From an uncultured Mediterraneibacter sp. (GTDB lineage Bacteria > Bacillota > Clostridia > Lachnospirales > Lachnospiraceae): 64,000 nt of DNA. Below the pieces are notes generated by a model that worked only from the letters and a program-made list of their open reading frames with translations, had not been told where the DNA came from and searched no databases. The DNA lies in NCBI GenBank assembly GCA_944381495.1, contig CALWLJ010000001.1, forward strand, positions 1 to 64,000, in the 5' to 3' direction. The translations under genes were made by a program, and so were the position numbers. Shown in pieces: positions 34,290-44,210 of this stretch; position 1 is the first letter of the stretch, and every line of letters begins with the position of its first letter.

Positions 34290-35007
34290 ATATAATGCGA
34301 GTTTCGGATTAGTAAACAATTTAGTCAACTATTATATGCCATATCTTGCTATGGCGAAGGAATGTTTATCTGAGGAGATTGGTTGATTCAGAAAAATGCC
34401 TGTTTTCTTGTTAGTTTTGTAGTAGAAAATATACTAATGCTTTCAGATGCCAAAGGTAATTATCGAACTGAACAAACCGATAAAAAAGTAGGAAGATTAT
34501 TAAAGAAAGAGTTGAGATTAGTTACAAATAAAGAAAAGCAAAAGGATTTCCCTGAAAGGAGATCCTTATTTTTATGCAACTTAAGGAGAAAACAAGAATG
34601 TGGAGCATATAATTGAACCATTTCAGCAATAAGTATGGTTGTCTATCTTTCCATGTACCCAGAAAGCCTGAAATAAATGACTATAATAGGTAAGAGAATG
34701 CTCTAGGATATCAGCTTGAAAAATCGAGGTATAACTACTGGATGAATAATGTTATTGCCTGAATCGTATAAGGAAGTTTTACGCACTTGGGAGAAAATAT
34801 TACACAGAAAAAGCAATTTTGGGGAAATATTAAGAAGGGTTTAAAAATCTTTTGCAAACAATAGCATGCATAACTTCTAGATTATAGGGAGAAGGTTAAA
34901 ACAAGATTTTTAAATCTGTTTTGTTATAAAGAATATTAGATTCTGCAATTGGAGGAGAGAAAGAATCTTTTTCTAAATTATTATTTTAAAGAGATTCAAA
35001 TATAAAT
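34290..35007 (+). other. AT-rich spacer between dehydratase and transferase
   Basis: About 720 bases with no supported gene. The longest frame (34383-34616) has no ribosome site and no recognisable content. An intrinsic-terminator-like hairpin lies inside (34542-34575). The rest may be decayed coding sequence from cassette exchange. Confidence 0.5.
34542..34575 (+). terminator. Terminator-like hairpin inside the glycan operon
   Basis: Arms AAGGATTTCC (34542-34551) and GGAGATCCTT (34558-34567) pair with one G-U, followed by ATTTTTAT. Being in the middle of a one-directional gene set, it is the kind of signal LoaP would be needed to override. Confidence 0.6.
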
Positions 35008-35862
35008 ATGAAAATGAAGATTATTTTGTTTGCAATTATATTTTTACTGAGCATTTTATTTGTAATTTTAACAATTATAGCTAAACGAGCTAAAAAGGAA
35101 AATACGTACGAAACCAATCCGGTGGAAAAGAATCCTATGGAGGGTAAAAGAGTTGTTTTTGTTGAGGATGAAAATGCTGAAGTGAATGCAGATGGTTTAC
35201 GGGGATATTTGGAAGCAATTGGAGAATCAAATTATCATCCGAGGTTTTATGAGAAATATGTAAAAAGAATTATAGATATTATTTTATCCTTTTTTGGGTT
35301 AATTATTTTATCTCCAGTTTTTGTTGTAATTGCAATTGCTATAAAGATTGAAGATCCAGGTCCTGTTTTTTTTACGCAGAAACGTGTTGGAAAAAATAAG
35401 CAGTATTTTAAATTGCATAAGTTTCGTTCAATGAGGGTGTCAACGCCGCATGATGTACCAACACATATGTTAGAGAATCCGGAGCAGTATATTACAAAGG
35501 TAGGGCTATTTATCCGTCGCCTCAGTCTCGATGAGTTGCCTCAAATTTGGGACATATTTGTAGGAACGATTTCAGTTCTGGGGCCACGACCAGGGCTTTG
35601 GAATCAAGATCTTTTGATTGCAGAACGGGACAAGTATGGAGCAAACAATGTAAAACCAGGTCTTACTGGGTGGGCACAGATTTGTGGTAGGGACGAGCTA
35701 GAGATAGAAGATAAAGCTCGTTTGGATGGCGAATATGTTGAGAAGCTTAGTTTTTTATTTGATTGCAGATGCTTTTTCGGAACTATAATCAGCGTTTTGC
35801 GAGGTGATGGTGTTGTTGAAGGCGGTACCGGAAGCTTAAAAAAACAAGATAGAGGAGAATAA
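35008..35862 (+). CDS. Initiating sugar-1-phosphate transferase (PglC/WcaJ type)
   Basis: A 284-residue polyprenyl-phosphate sugar-phosphotransferase. A short N-terminal membrane helix (about 3-24) and a linker precede the catalytic bacterial-sugar-transferase domain: YVKRIIDIILSFFGLIILSP (membrane re-entrant helix, about 87-110), KFRSMRV, RRLSLDELPQIWD, LGPRPGLWN and PGLTGWAQICGR. It would start a glycan repeat unit on undecaprenyl phosphate. Composition is AT-rich, as for all cassette genes to 48.8 kb. A second initiating transferase is at 62008. Start chosen at the first ATG; MKIILF three codons in is equally possible. Confidence 0.9.
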   Translation: MKMKIILFAIIFLLSILFVILTIIAKRAKKENTYETNPVEKNPMEGKRVVFVEDENAEVNADGLRGYLEAIGESNYHPRFYEKYVKRIIDIILSFFGLIILSPVFVVIAIAIKIEDPGPVFFTQKRVGKNKQYFKLHKFRSMRVSTPHDVPTHMLENPEQYITKVGLFIRRLSLDELPQIWDIFVGTISVLGPRPGLWNQDLLIAERDKYGANNVKPGLTGWAQICGRDELEIEDKARLDGEYVEKLSFLFDCRCFFGTIISVLRGDGVVEGGTGSLKKQDRGE

Positions 35863-35870
35863 TTATAATT

Positions 35871-36716
35871 ATGTCTATTCGGTTAATGTATATTACGAAT
35901 AATCCTAAAATTGCAAAAATTGCTGAACAAGCAGGCGTTGATCGTATTTTCGTTGATATGGAATATATTGGAAAGGAAGAACGACAAGCCGGACTCGATA
36001 CTGTGAAATCACATCATACAGTTCAGGATGTACGAAATATTAGAAAGACTATAACGGAATCAGAACTTTTAGTTAGAATAAATCCTGTACATACAGCAGG
36101 AAAGGATTATTGTGATACAGAAGAAGAAATTGAACAGGTGATTGACGCAGGCGCGGATATTGTGATGTTACCAATGTTTAAGACAGCAGAAGATGTTCAT
36201 ATTTTTTTAAACGCTGTACGTGGACGTTCGAAGACTTTATTACTTCTAGAAAATAGAATTGCTGTTGATAATCTTGAGGAGATTTTAAAGATTCCCGGTA
36301 TAGATGAAATACATATTGGTTTGAATGATCTTCATCTATCCTATAGACTAGATTTTATGTTTGAGTTATTGGCAAACGGGATGGTAAAAAGGCTATGCCA
36401 AACAATAGAGAAATATGGTATTACTTATGGTTTTGGTGGAATTGCTCGAGTAGGTTATGGGGATTTGCCTGCTGAATATATAATAGCAGAACATTATGCC
36501 TTAAAGTCTCAAATGGCAATTCTGTCGAGAGGGTTTTGTAATGCTCAAAATGTTACTGATTTTAACGCTCTCAAAACTATATTTGAAGATGGAATCGCTG
36601 GAATAAGAAAATGTGAATCTAAAGTAGCAATGTTTTCAGCAGAGGAATTTGCAGAGAATCATAAAATTGTATGCCAAAAGGTCCATGAAATAGTCGAAAG
36701 GAAGAAAAATAGATGA
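35871..36716 (+). CDS. HpcH/HpaI-type aldolase in a capsule locus
   Basis: A 281-residue TIM-barrel protein of the HpcH/HpaI aldolase/citrate-lyase-beta type. Family cues are DRIFVDMEYIGK (metal-site Glu), LVRINPV, GADIVMLPMFKTAEDV and LLLENRIAVDNLEEIL. Such enzymes make or cleave pyruvate- or oxaloacetate-derived C-C bonds. Nothing else in the cassette is a catabolic gene, and it sits tightly between the initiating transferase (9 bases) and a GT4 (4-base overlap), so it probably makes a precursor or modification of the glycan. Substrate unknown. Confidence 0.8.
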   Translation: MSIRLMYITNNPKIAKIAEQAGVDRIFVDMEYIGKEERQAGLDTVKSHHTVQDVRNIRKTITESELLVRINPVHTAGKDYCDTEEEIEQVIDAGADIVMLPMFKTAEDVHIFLNAVRGRSKTLLLLENRIAVDNLEEILKIPGIDEIHIGLNDLHLSYRLDFMFELLANGMVKRLCQTIEKYGITYGFGGIARVGYGDLPAEYIIAEHYALKSQMAILSRGFCNAQNVTDFNALKTIFEDGIAGIRKCESKVAMFSAEEFAENHKIVCQKVHEIVERKKNR

Positions 36717-37888
36717 ACTCTAAAAAGTTATGTTTTATAACAACGATATCAAAAACGATGGACTGGTTTGTTTGTGACTCAACAAGAAATCTGTCCCAAA
36801 AAGGATATGATATAACTCTTATTAGTAATATGGAGGATGGCTTTGCTGAAAGAAATGAGTATGCCAGGTGTATATCATTGAAAATGGAAAGAGGAATAGC
36901 AATAAAAGACATACTTCCGACTATTATTAGTCTGTATAGAATATTTAAGAATGAAAAGTTTGATATTGTTCAGTATACTACACCTAACGCTGCATTTTAT
37001 GCAAGTATAGCTAGTTGGCTTGCACGTGTTCCAATTAGATTATATAGCCAATGGGGAATTAGGTATGTTGGTTCGAGAGGGATAAAGAGAAAAGTTTTAA
37101 AAATTATAGAAAAATGTACTTGTACTTTATCTACTGATATTAGAGAAGTTAGTCAGATGAATCGCGAACTTGCTATTAGAGAGGGGCTTTGTAAGGAATC
37201 TAAAATAAAAGTTATAGGGCATGGCGGAACGATAGGCGTTGACTTATCAGCATGTAATTTAGCAAAAAAAGAAGTTTGGAGAATAGAGATAAGGAATCAC
37301 TACCAGATTCCTCAAAATGCATTTGTTTATGGATATGTTGGAAGAATAAATGCGGATAAAGGCATTAATGAGTTGATTTTAGCATTTAAAGGAATATCTA
37401 AAGATGAGAGAAATGTTTACTTGGTGCTTGTTGGCATGTATGATGAAACAAATGCTATAGATAGTCAGCTGTATAAATGGGCCCGAGAAGCAGAAAATGT
37501 AGTTTTTACAGGGAATATCCCTTCAGACTTGGTTTATAAATATATGAGTTCATTCGATGTATTGACACATCCGACTTATAGGGAAGGTTTTGGTAAAGTG
37601 CTTCAAGAAGCGATGGGAATGGCTTTGCCCATTATTACTACTAATGTCCCAGGACCGTGCGAGGTTGTAGAAAATAATGTATCTGGCATCTTGGTAGAAG
37701 CGCGTAATATGAAGAGCTTAGAAAGAGCGATGAAAAGACTTAAAGAAAGTCCAGATAAATGTCGCCGATTAGGTATGGAAGCAAGAAAGCAAGCTGAAAT
37801 CTATTATGATCGGAGAGTAATGCTAAATAATATACGAATTGATATGGATCAACTTGCTGGAAATTATAGAAATAAAGAGAAAGTATGA
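36713..37888 (+). CDS. Glycosyltransferase family 4
   Basis: A 391-residue GT-B enzyme. The N-terminal domain begins KKLCFITTISKTMDWFV; the C-terminal nucleotide-sugar domain contains YGYVGRINADKGINELILA and the donor-site motif HPTYREGFGKVLQEAMGMAL with its EX7E-type glutamates, then TTNVPGPCEVV. It adds one sugar in the repeat unit on the cytoplasmic side. It overlaps the aldolase stop by ATGA. About 210 bases of AT-rich spacer without a gene follow. Confidence 0.9.
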   Translation: MNSKKLCFITTISKTMDWFVCDSTRNLSQKGYDITLISNMEDGFAERNEYARCISLKMERGIAIKDILPTIISLYRIFKNEKFDIVQYTTPNAAFYASIASWLARVPIRLYSQWGIRYVGSRGIKRKVLKIIEKCTCTLSTDIREVSQMNRELAIREGLCKESKIKVIGHGGTIGVDLSACNLAKKEVWRIEIRNHYQIPQNAFVYGYVGRINADKGINELILAFKGISKDERNVYLVLVGMYDETNAIDSQLYKWAREAENVVFTGNIPSDLVYKYMSSFDVLTHPTYREGFGKVLQEAMGMALPIITTNVPGPCEVVENNVSGILVEARNMKSLERAMKRLKESPDKCRRLGMEARKQAEIYYDRRVMLNNIRIDMDQLAGNYRNKEKV

Positions 37889-38099
37889 TGTGAGAAAACA
37901 AAACTAAACAATAGAACAGTGTTAGCTTGATTTATATAAATCAAATGTTTATGATGATGGTCTGGCTGAAGAGGGCCTTTATTGAAAATTAAAAAGATAT
38001 CAAATTAACGCCTACAAACATGAGATAATTGGCTTATGATTAACTACATGATGATGAAATTAAAACTCACATTTCGTTATTGTGAGAAAGGAGCATTAA

Positions 38100-38918
38100 A
38101 TGATTAAATCTGAAAATATTCCACAAATATCTGTAATCATGGGGATATATAATTCAAATAATAAAGAGGAAGTTTTAAAGTCAATTAAATCCATTCAGGA
38201 TCAAACATTTACAAATTGGGAATGTATTATTTGTGAGGATGGTTCAGAGGATGATACATATCTTTTTTTGCAGGAACATTTTCATGATGATGAAAGGATT
38301 ATTCTTATTCAAAATAAAACCAATAGAGGTCTTTGCTTTTCACTAAATCACGCTTTAGAAAAAGTGCGAGCCCCATATATTATTCGACAAGATACAGATG
38401 ATTATTCAAGAAGAGATAGATTTGAAAGATTATATTCATATATGGAAGAACACCAAGAAATAGATGTTCTAGGAACGGGGATGGTAATGTATGATAATTT
38501 GGGGGAATGGGGAAGTTATAAAATTAGAACAGTTAGAGCTCAAAAAGAGGATTTCTTGATCGGAACGGTAGTTGCCCACCCATCAGTTATTATGAAAACA
38601 GAAAGTTTAAGAAAATGTGGTGGGTATAGAGTTGCGCCTGAAACACGCAGATGCGAAGATTATGATTTATTTATGAGAATGTATGCCGCAGGTTGTGTAA
38701 TATGTAATATTAAGGATGAATTGTATTATTATAAGGCAGATCGTGAAGGAAATAAAAGAAAATTCATAAATGTAGTTAACGAATGCGTGGTAAGATACAA
38801 AGGATATAAAAACTTAGAAATGGGACTAATAGGAATTCCGTATGTTTTTAAACCTATTATTATGTTTTTAGTACCCTCTTTTATAAGAAAGAAAATTAGG
38901 AAGGTTCATAGATTATGA
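38100..38918 (+). CDS. Glycosyltransferase family 2
   Basis: A 272-residue GT-A enzyme: ISVIMGIYNSNNKEEVLKSI at the N-terminus, CEDGSEDDT as the first acidic motif, and RQDTDDYSRRDRFERL as the metal-binding DXD region. VVAHPSVIMK and EDYDLFMRMYAAG complete the fold. A hydrophobic stretch near the C-terminus may touch the membrane. Ribosome site AGAAAGGAGC. Overlaps the next gene by ATGA. Confidence 0.9.
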   Translation: MIKSENIPQISVIMGIYNSNNKEEVLKSIKSIQDQTFTNWECIICEDGSEDDTYLFLQEHFHDDERIILIQNKTNRGLCFSLNHALEKVRAPYIIRQDTDDYSRRDRFERLYSYMEEHQEIDVLGTGMVMYDNLGEWGSYKIRTVRAQKEDFLIGTVVAHPSVIMKTESLRKCGGYRVAPETRRCEDYDLFMRMYAAGCVICNIKDELYYYKADREGNKRKFINVVNECVVRYKGYKNLEMGLIGIPYVFKPIIMFLVPSFIRKKIRKVHRL

Positions 38919-40027
38919 ACACAATTATATTTGCTTTTATTTTTACATTTTTTATGGCTTGTATAGGGAAAAATTCTTTTGGCGAGACAAGAACAATTAA
39001 TATTAGTAATAAACATTTAATTTGTCATAATGGCAGCACAATAATATACTGGTGTTTATGCGTTTTTTTGGCTTGTATTGCCGGATTTCGAAAAGGGTTT
39101 GTAGATACAAATTCGTATAGAAATATATATGAAACTGTTGGAAAAAACTTCTCTATGGTATTCGATGAAAATTTACGAATTGAAAGTGGTTTTCGTTTTA
39201 TATGTTTTATATTAAATTACATAACAAATAATTCTCAGATATTATTAATAGTCGTTTCTCTATTTGTGACATTTGCAATATTTAAATTTGTTAACAATTA
39301 TTCTGTTGATAGATGGCTTTCCGTAGTTATTTTTTTCTTGACATCCTTTCTAACAACAATGAACACCATGAGACAGTATATTGTGGTTGGAGTATTATTA
39401 CTCTGTATTCCATTGTTGTTAAAAGGAAAGTGGCGACTGTTTCTTTTGATTTCACTTTTGTTATCTACGATTCATTCTACAGCCATATTTGCTGGAATAG
39501 TAATTGCCTTAAGCAAGGGTAAAGTTTTCAACAAGAGAATGGTTATTATTTCTATGGTGATTTTAGTCTTGGCTTTTTTGCCTGCTGAAGGTTTTGTAGG
39601 GGTATTGCAAGCAGTTGATATTCAAGATTATGCAGATATGTATAGCGAACTTGGAAAATCTGGTATTAATATTTTTAGATTGGCAGTACAAGCTGTTCCA
39701 GTTCTTTTGGCCTTATTTTATTTTAGAATTTATGGTAAGGATTCTATGGGAGAAGATTATAGTATGTTTACTAATTTAAGCATACTTAATTTGCTAATTT
39801 ATATTTTATCAATGCAAAGTAATTATATTGCGCGAATAGCATTATATTTTGAAGTGTTTAATCTTGTTACAATACCATTTTTTTTAAGTACGATTATAAA
39901 AAAAGGACAAGTGTATTATGCCAAGGCTATAGCTTTGAGCTTGTATTCCATTTACTTTTATTTTGTAGTTCAGGGATTTGGTGTCGTCTCTATTAATATG
40001 CTTACACCATTTTTTATTGGAGGATGA
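38915..40027 (+). CDS. EpsG-family polysaccharide polymerase (Wzy)
   Basis: A 370-residue protein of about ten membrane helices. The AGFRKGFVDTNSYRNIYE loop after the second helix is the EpsG-family hallmark, and FLTTMNTMRQYIVVGVLLL a further conserved piece. It should polymerise repeat units outside the membrane, acting with the Wzx flippase at 47266 and the CpsC/CpsD length regulators. It is the only polymerase in the cassette. Confidence 0.87.
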   Translation: MNTIIFAFIFTFFMACIGKNSFGETRTINISNKHLICHNGSTIIYWCLCVFLACIAGFRKGFVDTNSYRNIYETVGKNFSMVFDENLRIESGFRFICFILNYITNNSQILLIVVSLFVTFAIFKFVNNYSVDRWLSVVIFFLTSFLTTMNTMRQYIVVGVLLLCIPLLLKGKWRLFLLISLLLSTIHSTAIFAGIVIALSKGKVFNKRMVIISMVILVLAFLPAEGFVGVLQAVDIQDYADMYSELGKSGINIFRLAVQAVPVLLALFYFRIYGKDSMGEDYSMFTNLSILNLLIYILSMQSNYIARIALYFEVFNLVTIPFFLSTIIKKGQVYYAKAIALSLYSIYFYFVVQGFGVVSINMLTPFFIGG

Positions 40028-40036
40028 TATATAACA

Positions 40037-41245
40037 ATGAAAAAAATATTGATTGTATCTCATGGAATGGGCTTAGGAGGCATAGAGCGAAGTCTTTTAG
40101 GATTGTTGAATTCTTTCGATTATAATAACTATGAGGTGGATCTTTTCTTAATGAAACATGAAGGGGAATTGTTATCAGAGATTCCTGAAAAAGTGAAATT
40201 GCTTCCAGCAATTCCAGCTTGTACCTGTTATGCGGTTCCGATTCAAAAAGCTGCTAAAAATATGCATTTTTTAATGTGTTTTGGCCGAGCAATAGCTAAG
40301 TTTAAAGCAAAATACTTTATTAAAAAGAATAATCGAACTAAAGCATACAGTAGTATCGAACTGGAGTACAGTCATAAATATACTATGCCATTTATTCCTA
40401 AGTTAAGGCAGGAAGGGAAAATCTACGATTTGGCTATTAGTTTTGCAACTCCTCATTATTTTGTCTCGAAAAAAGTTACTGCTAAGAAAAAAGCGGCATG
40501 GATTCATACAGATTACTCAACAATTGACATAGATGAAGAATCTGAATTTAAGATGTGGAATGCCTATGACTATATAGTAGGAGTTTCTGAAAATTGTGTA
40601 AATAGTTTTTTGAATGTTTTCCCAGAACTTGCTTATAAGACAATTGTTATTGAAAATATTTTGATGTCTGAAATGGTAAAAAAGAATGCCAGTGAAAAAA
40701 AAGACGCACAGGATGAATTTGATCATGCTTATACTAATTTACTCTCTGTAGGACGTTTTGACAAAGCTAAAAATTTTGAGGCAATTCCTGAAATAGTGGC
40801 TAGGTTGTTAAAAAGAGGGCTTAAAATTAAATGGTATTTAATTGGCTATGGAGATACAGAAGCAGAAATTATTCGAAATATTGATACATTTCATGTACAA
40901 GAGTCAGTTATTTTATTAGGGAAAAAGGAAAACCCTTATCCATATATGAAAGATTGTGATGTATATGTTCAACCTTCAAAGTTTGAGGGGAAATGCGTTG
41001 CGGTAAGAGAAGCACAAATCCTTTGTAAACCTGTAATTATTACAAGATATTTAACGGCAGAAAGTCAAATTGATTCAGGAATAAATGGATATATTATTGA
41101 GCAAGGAATAGATAATATTGTTGATGGTTTGTTCGATTTGTTATCAAATTTTAATTTACTAACTAAAGTTGCAGAAAACTGTTCAAAGATTGATTTTGGA
41201 AATCAATCTGAAATAAAGAAAATTTACAATATGATAGAGGATTAA
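40037..41245 (+). CDS. Glycosyltransferase family 4
   Basis: A 402-residue GT-B enzyme. N-terminus KILIVSHGMGLGGIERSLLG (donor/acceptor loop), C-terminal domain with LLSVGRFDKAKNFEAIPEIV, WYLIGYGDTEAEI and VYVQPSKFEGKCVAVREAQI, where the paired glutamates bind the nucleotide sugar. Similar in layout to the gene at 45840, suggesting related acceptors. It follows the polymerase by nine bases. Confidence 0.9.
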   Translation: MKKILIVSHGMGLGGIERSLLGLLNSFDYNNYEVDLFLMKHEGELLSEIPEKVKLLPAIPACTCYAVPIQKAAKNMHFLMCFGRAIAKFKAKYFIKKNNRTKAYSSIELEYSHKYTMPFIPKLRQEGKIYDLAISFATPHYFVSKKVTAKKKAAWIHTDYSTIDIDEESEFKMWNAYDYIVGVSENCVNSFLNVFPELAYKTIVIENILMSEMVKKNASEKKDAQDEFDHAYTNLLSVGRFDKAKNFEAIPEIVARLLKRGLKIKWYLIGYGDTEAEIIRNIDTFHVQESVILLGKKENPYPYMKDCDVYVQPSKFEGKCVAVREAQILCKPVIITRYLTAESQIDSGINGYIIEQGIDNIVDGLFDLLSNFNLLTKVAENCSKIDFGNQSEIKKIYNMIED

Positions 41246-41251
41246 TGAATT

Positions 41252-41989
41252 ATGATTCCGAAGATAATACACTATTGTTGGTTTGGCAGAAAACCTAAAA
41301 CAAAAAAAATGGAAAAATGTATTGCAAGCTGGAAAAAATACTGTCCTGATTTTGAAATAATAGAATGGAACGAAGATAATTTTGCCATTAAAAATCAATG
41401 CCAGTTTATTCAAGAAGCTTATGAAAAAAAGAAATATGCATTTGTCTCTGATGTTGCCCGGTTAAAAATTGTTTTTGAGTATGGAGGGATATATCTTGAC
41501 ACAGATGTTGAATTGCTGAAGCCTATCTACGATTTGCTAGAGTGTCCAAGCTTTTTTGGTTGGCAGGATGAAAAATACGTAGCAAATGGATTAGGATTTG
41601 GTGCAGAAAAAGGTAATAGTATAATAAAAGATAACTTAAATTGTTATTTGAATATTCCTTTTATAAACCAAGACGGAAGTTTAAATATGAAGGCATGTCC
41701 AGTTTATACGACGGATGTTTTACGCAGTTATGGATTGAAAATGCAAAATTTAGCTATTCAGCATATTGAAAATGCCGTTATCTATCCCGTAGAATATTTT
41801 AATCCGTTGGATGATGCGACAAATGTTTTGAATGTAAGTAAGAACACATATTCTATTCATTGGTATTCTAAAACTTGGGTTTCAAAGAAAAATCGATTTA
41901 GAAATAGGATAACACGTGTATTCCATAGATATTTTGGAATTAACTGTTTTGAACCATTGAAAAGAATGATTGGGAGCTTAAAAAGGTAG
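41252..41989 (+). CDS. Glycosyltransferase family 32 (OCH1-like)
   Basis: A 245-residue enzyme of the DXD-containing capsular transferase group: IPKIIHYCWFGRKPKTKKME at the start, SDVARLKIVFEYGGIYLDTD with the metal-binding LDTD, and GWQDEKYVANGLGFGAEKG. GT32 enzymes transfer hexoses from nucleotide donors; which sugar cannot be told. Tightly spaced with both neighbours. Confidence 0.9.
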   Translation: MIPKIIHYCWFGRKPKTKKMEKCIASWKKYCPDFEIIEWNEDNFAIKNQCQFIQEAYEKKKYAFVSDVARLKIVFEYGGIYLDTDVELLKPIYDLLECPSFFGWQDEKYVANGLGFGAEKGNSIIKDNLNCYLNIPFINQDGSLNMKACPVYTTDVLRSYGLKMQNLAIQHIENAVIYPVEYFNPLDDATNVLNVSKNTYSIHWYSKTWVSKKNRFRNRITRVFHRYFGINCFEPLKRMIGSLKR

Positions 41990-41997
41990 GAAATTCT

Positions 41998-43113
41998 ATG
42001 ATCGAAGGAAAGAATTGTATGAGTTGTATGGCATGTGTTGAAGTATGCCCAATGCACTGTATAGAAATTGAATTAGATGAAAATGGTCTTGAAAAAAAGA
42101 TAGTTGATAATAGAAAGTGTATTAGATGCAGAAAATGCGTTCACGTATGCCAACTGGAAAATCCCATTTCCCTTTTTGAAATTAAACAGATGTATGTTGT
42201 TGCCCCCAAAGATACAATTTATTCAATTCGTTCCACTTCTTCAGGAATGGCAACCTTGCTTTCAAAGCGATTTATTCGGACAGGGGGAGTAGTTGCCGGT
42301 GTAAGATGGGACATTGAAAAGGGAGCATCCTATTATATTGCAAATACAGAAGAAGAGCTTGAGAACTTTAGAGGTTCTAAATACGTATATCCTGATGTGA
42401 TGGAGGTATATTCTGAAATAGCGGAAATTATAAAAACAAAAAAGGTGTTGTTTATTGGATTACCTTGTATTATTGCGGCGGTAAAAAAATATCTAAAAGA
42501 CGATAGAGAAAAAATTTTTTATATTGATTTAATTTGCCATGGGGCACCGCAAAGTTCATTTTTGCAGGAACATCTTAGTAAAAGAGGTTTTGAGCGACTT
42601 CCAGATCAAATTTCTTTTAGAAAAGGAGAGAAATATATATTGTCTGCACATTTAAAGAAAAATCATTATCAAGCAGAGCATTACAATGATTTGTATTTAT
42701 ATGGATTTTTGAATGGTTTAATTCAGAAAGAATACTGCTTTGATTGCAGATATTCTTATGATAAACGAGCAGGTGATCTTACACTCGGAGATGCATGGAA
42801 TCAAAATGTTTTAAAAAAAGAAAGAACATCACTGGTCGCAATTAATTCTTCAAAAGGAAGGCAACTATTTGAGTCGATTGGAGAAGAAATGTATTGTGTT
42901 GAAGTGTCTTTAGAAGATTTTAGAAGGAATAGTCAACAATTAAAAGGACCTACTAAACGGCATAAAAATCAGGAAGTGTTTAAACAGACCTTAAAAAGCG
43001 CAGGATTTGAAAAAGCGGCGGAAAAAGCACTCAAACATGAGATGAGAGTGTTGCAACTGAGGAAAAAAATGTCTGAGATTAAAAATATTGTTAGGAGGAA
43101 GCACATGTGGTAA
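41998..43113 (+). CDS. Fe-S protein, coenzyme F420 dehydrogenase beta-like
   Basis: A 371-residue protein. Two 4Fe-4S motifs occupy residues 7-18 (CMSCMACVEVCP) and about 40-51 (CIRCRKCVHVCQ), followed by FrhB-type N- and C-terminal domains (GLPCIIAAVKKYL; DLICHGAPQSSFL; YDKRAGDLTLGDAW). Proteins of this shape recur beside pyruvyl transferases in capsule loci of gut bacteria, where they may reduce or oxidise a sugar or linkage. The organism is unlikely to use F420, so the cofactor is open. Overlaps the next gene by 7 bases. Confidence 0.85.
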   Translation: MIEGKNCMSCMACVEVCPMHCIEIELDENGLEKKIVDNRKCIRCRKCVHVCQLENPISLFEIKQMYVVAPKDTIYSIRSTSSGMATLLSKRFIRTGGVVAGVRWDIEKGASYYIANTEEELENFRGSKYVYPDVMEVYSEIAEIIKTKKVLFIGLPCIIAAVKKYLKDDREKIFYIDLICHGAPQSSFLQEHLSKRGFERLPDQISFRKGEKYILSAHLKKNHYQAEHYNDLYLYGFLNGLIQKEYCFDCRYSYDKRAGDLTLGDAWNQNVLKKERTSLVAINSSKGRQLFESIGEEMYCVEVSLEDFRRNSQQLKGPTKRHKNQEVFKQTLKSAGFEKAAEKALKHEMRVLQLRKKMSEIKNIVRRKHMW

Positions 43114-44210
43114 TAAAAATAATTACCTGTCATGATGTATATAATGTGGGTGCAAGTTTGCAAGCTTATGCGTTAATGACATATCTAGAAGAATTAGGAA
43201 ATGATGTCAGAATTATTGATTATAAACCGAATTATCTTTCGCATCATTATCAACTATTTTATGCAGATAATCCTGCTTATCGAAAGAATGTTTTTACAAA
43301 AATAATATATATTATAGCAAAATTACCAGTGAAAATTAGACAGCAAAAGAGGCGATATGTTTTCGATGCTTTTACAGGAAAATATTTGAGAGTTACTAGA
43401 AGATACAAAAGTAATGAGGAGTTAAAAAAGAATTGCCCACCTGCAGATATTTATATTGCAGGAAGTGATCAGATTTGGAACCCAATATTTGAAAATGGAA
43501 AAGACCCTGCTTTTTTTCTAGATTTTGCTCCTAGCACATCAATTAGAGCTTCTTATGCTGCAAGTTTTGCTGTAAAGAAGTTCCCTGGGGAATTGGCCGA
43601 TAAAACTTCTAAATTACTAAGTAAATTTGATTTTATTTCTGTTCGTGAAAATACTGGTCTCGGAGTATTAACTCAGTTAGGAATTACTGATGGGTGTGAG
43701 GTTATGGATCCTGTTTTTCTGCTGTCAGTTGATCATTGGCTGAAGCTTGCTGGGGCTAATGCTATCGTAAAAGAAAAGTATATTCTTGTATACGATTTTG
43801 ATAGATCCGAAACTGTTCGGACAATAGCCCAGAGAATTGCTAGAGAGAAGCAATCAAAAATTGTTACGATTTTTAAGGCTGACTATTCGGATATCAATTA
43901 CATATCTGCAGGACCATTGGAATTTCTAAATCTGATTCGGAACGCGGAATATATTATTTCAAACTCGTTTCATGCAACAGCTTTTTCGTTAATTTTTGAA
44001 AAAAAATTTTGTGTTGTTGGCAGGAGAGAAGAGGTTAACAGTAGGATGATAGATTTGCTAAATAAAATTAATCTCGGAGACGCATATGTGTCATCAGATG
44101 AATGTATTCCTAATATAGTAGATTATGAAAAAATTAACAAACAACTTAAACTTCATATTAAATTTTCAAAAGATTTTTTAAAAGAGATTTTAGAGAGTGG
44201 TGAAAAATGA
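43107..44210 (+). CDS. Polysaccharide pyruvyl transferase
   Basis: A 367-residue WcaK/CsaB-type enzyme that adds a pyruvate ketal to a glycan residue from phosphoenolpyruvate. Signatures: ITCHDVYNVGASLQAYALMT, IYIAGSDQIWNP, AAFAPSTSIRASYAASF-like stretch around residue 145, and ISNSFHATAFSLIFEKKF with the conserved SxFH. The start codon overlaps the Fe-S gene and is GTG (preceded by AGGAGG). It gives the polymer a negative charge. Confidence 0.87.
   Translation: MVIKIITCHDVYNVGASLQAYALMTYLEELGNDVRIIDYKPNYLSHHYQLFYADNPAYRKNVFTKIIYIIAKLPVKIRQQKRRYVFDAFTGKYLRVTRRYKSNEELKKNCPPADIYIAGSDQIWNPIFENGKDPAFFLDFAPSTSIRASYAASFAVKKFPGELADKTSKLLSKFDFISVRENTGLGVLTQLGITDGCEVMDPVFLLSVDHWLKLAGANAIVKEKYILVYDFDRSETVRTIAQRIAREKQSKIVTIFKADYSDINYISAGPLEFLNLIRNAEYIISNSFHATAFSLIFEKKFCVVGRREEVNSRMIDLLNKINLGDAYVSSDECIPNIVDYEKINKQLKLHIKFSKDFLKEILESGEK

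Noticed and set aside
34383-34616. 77-residue frame in the spacer before the transferase
   Set aside because: Its start overlaps a weak context, it contains the terminator-like hairpin, and it matches no family.
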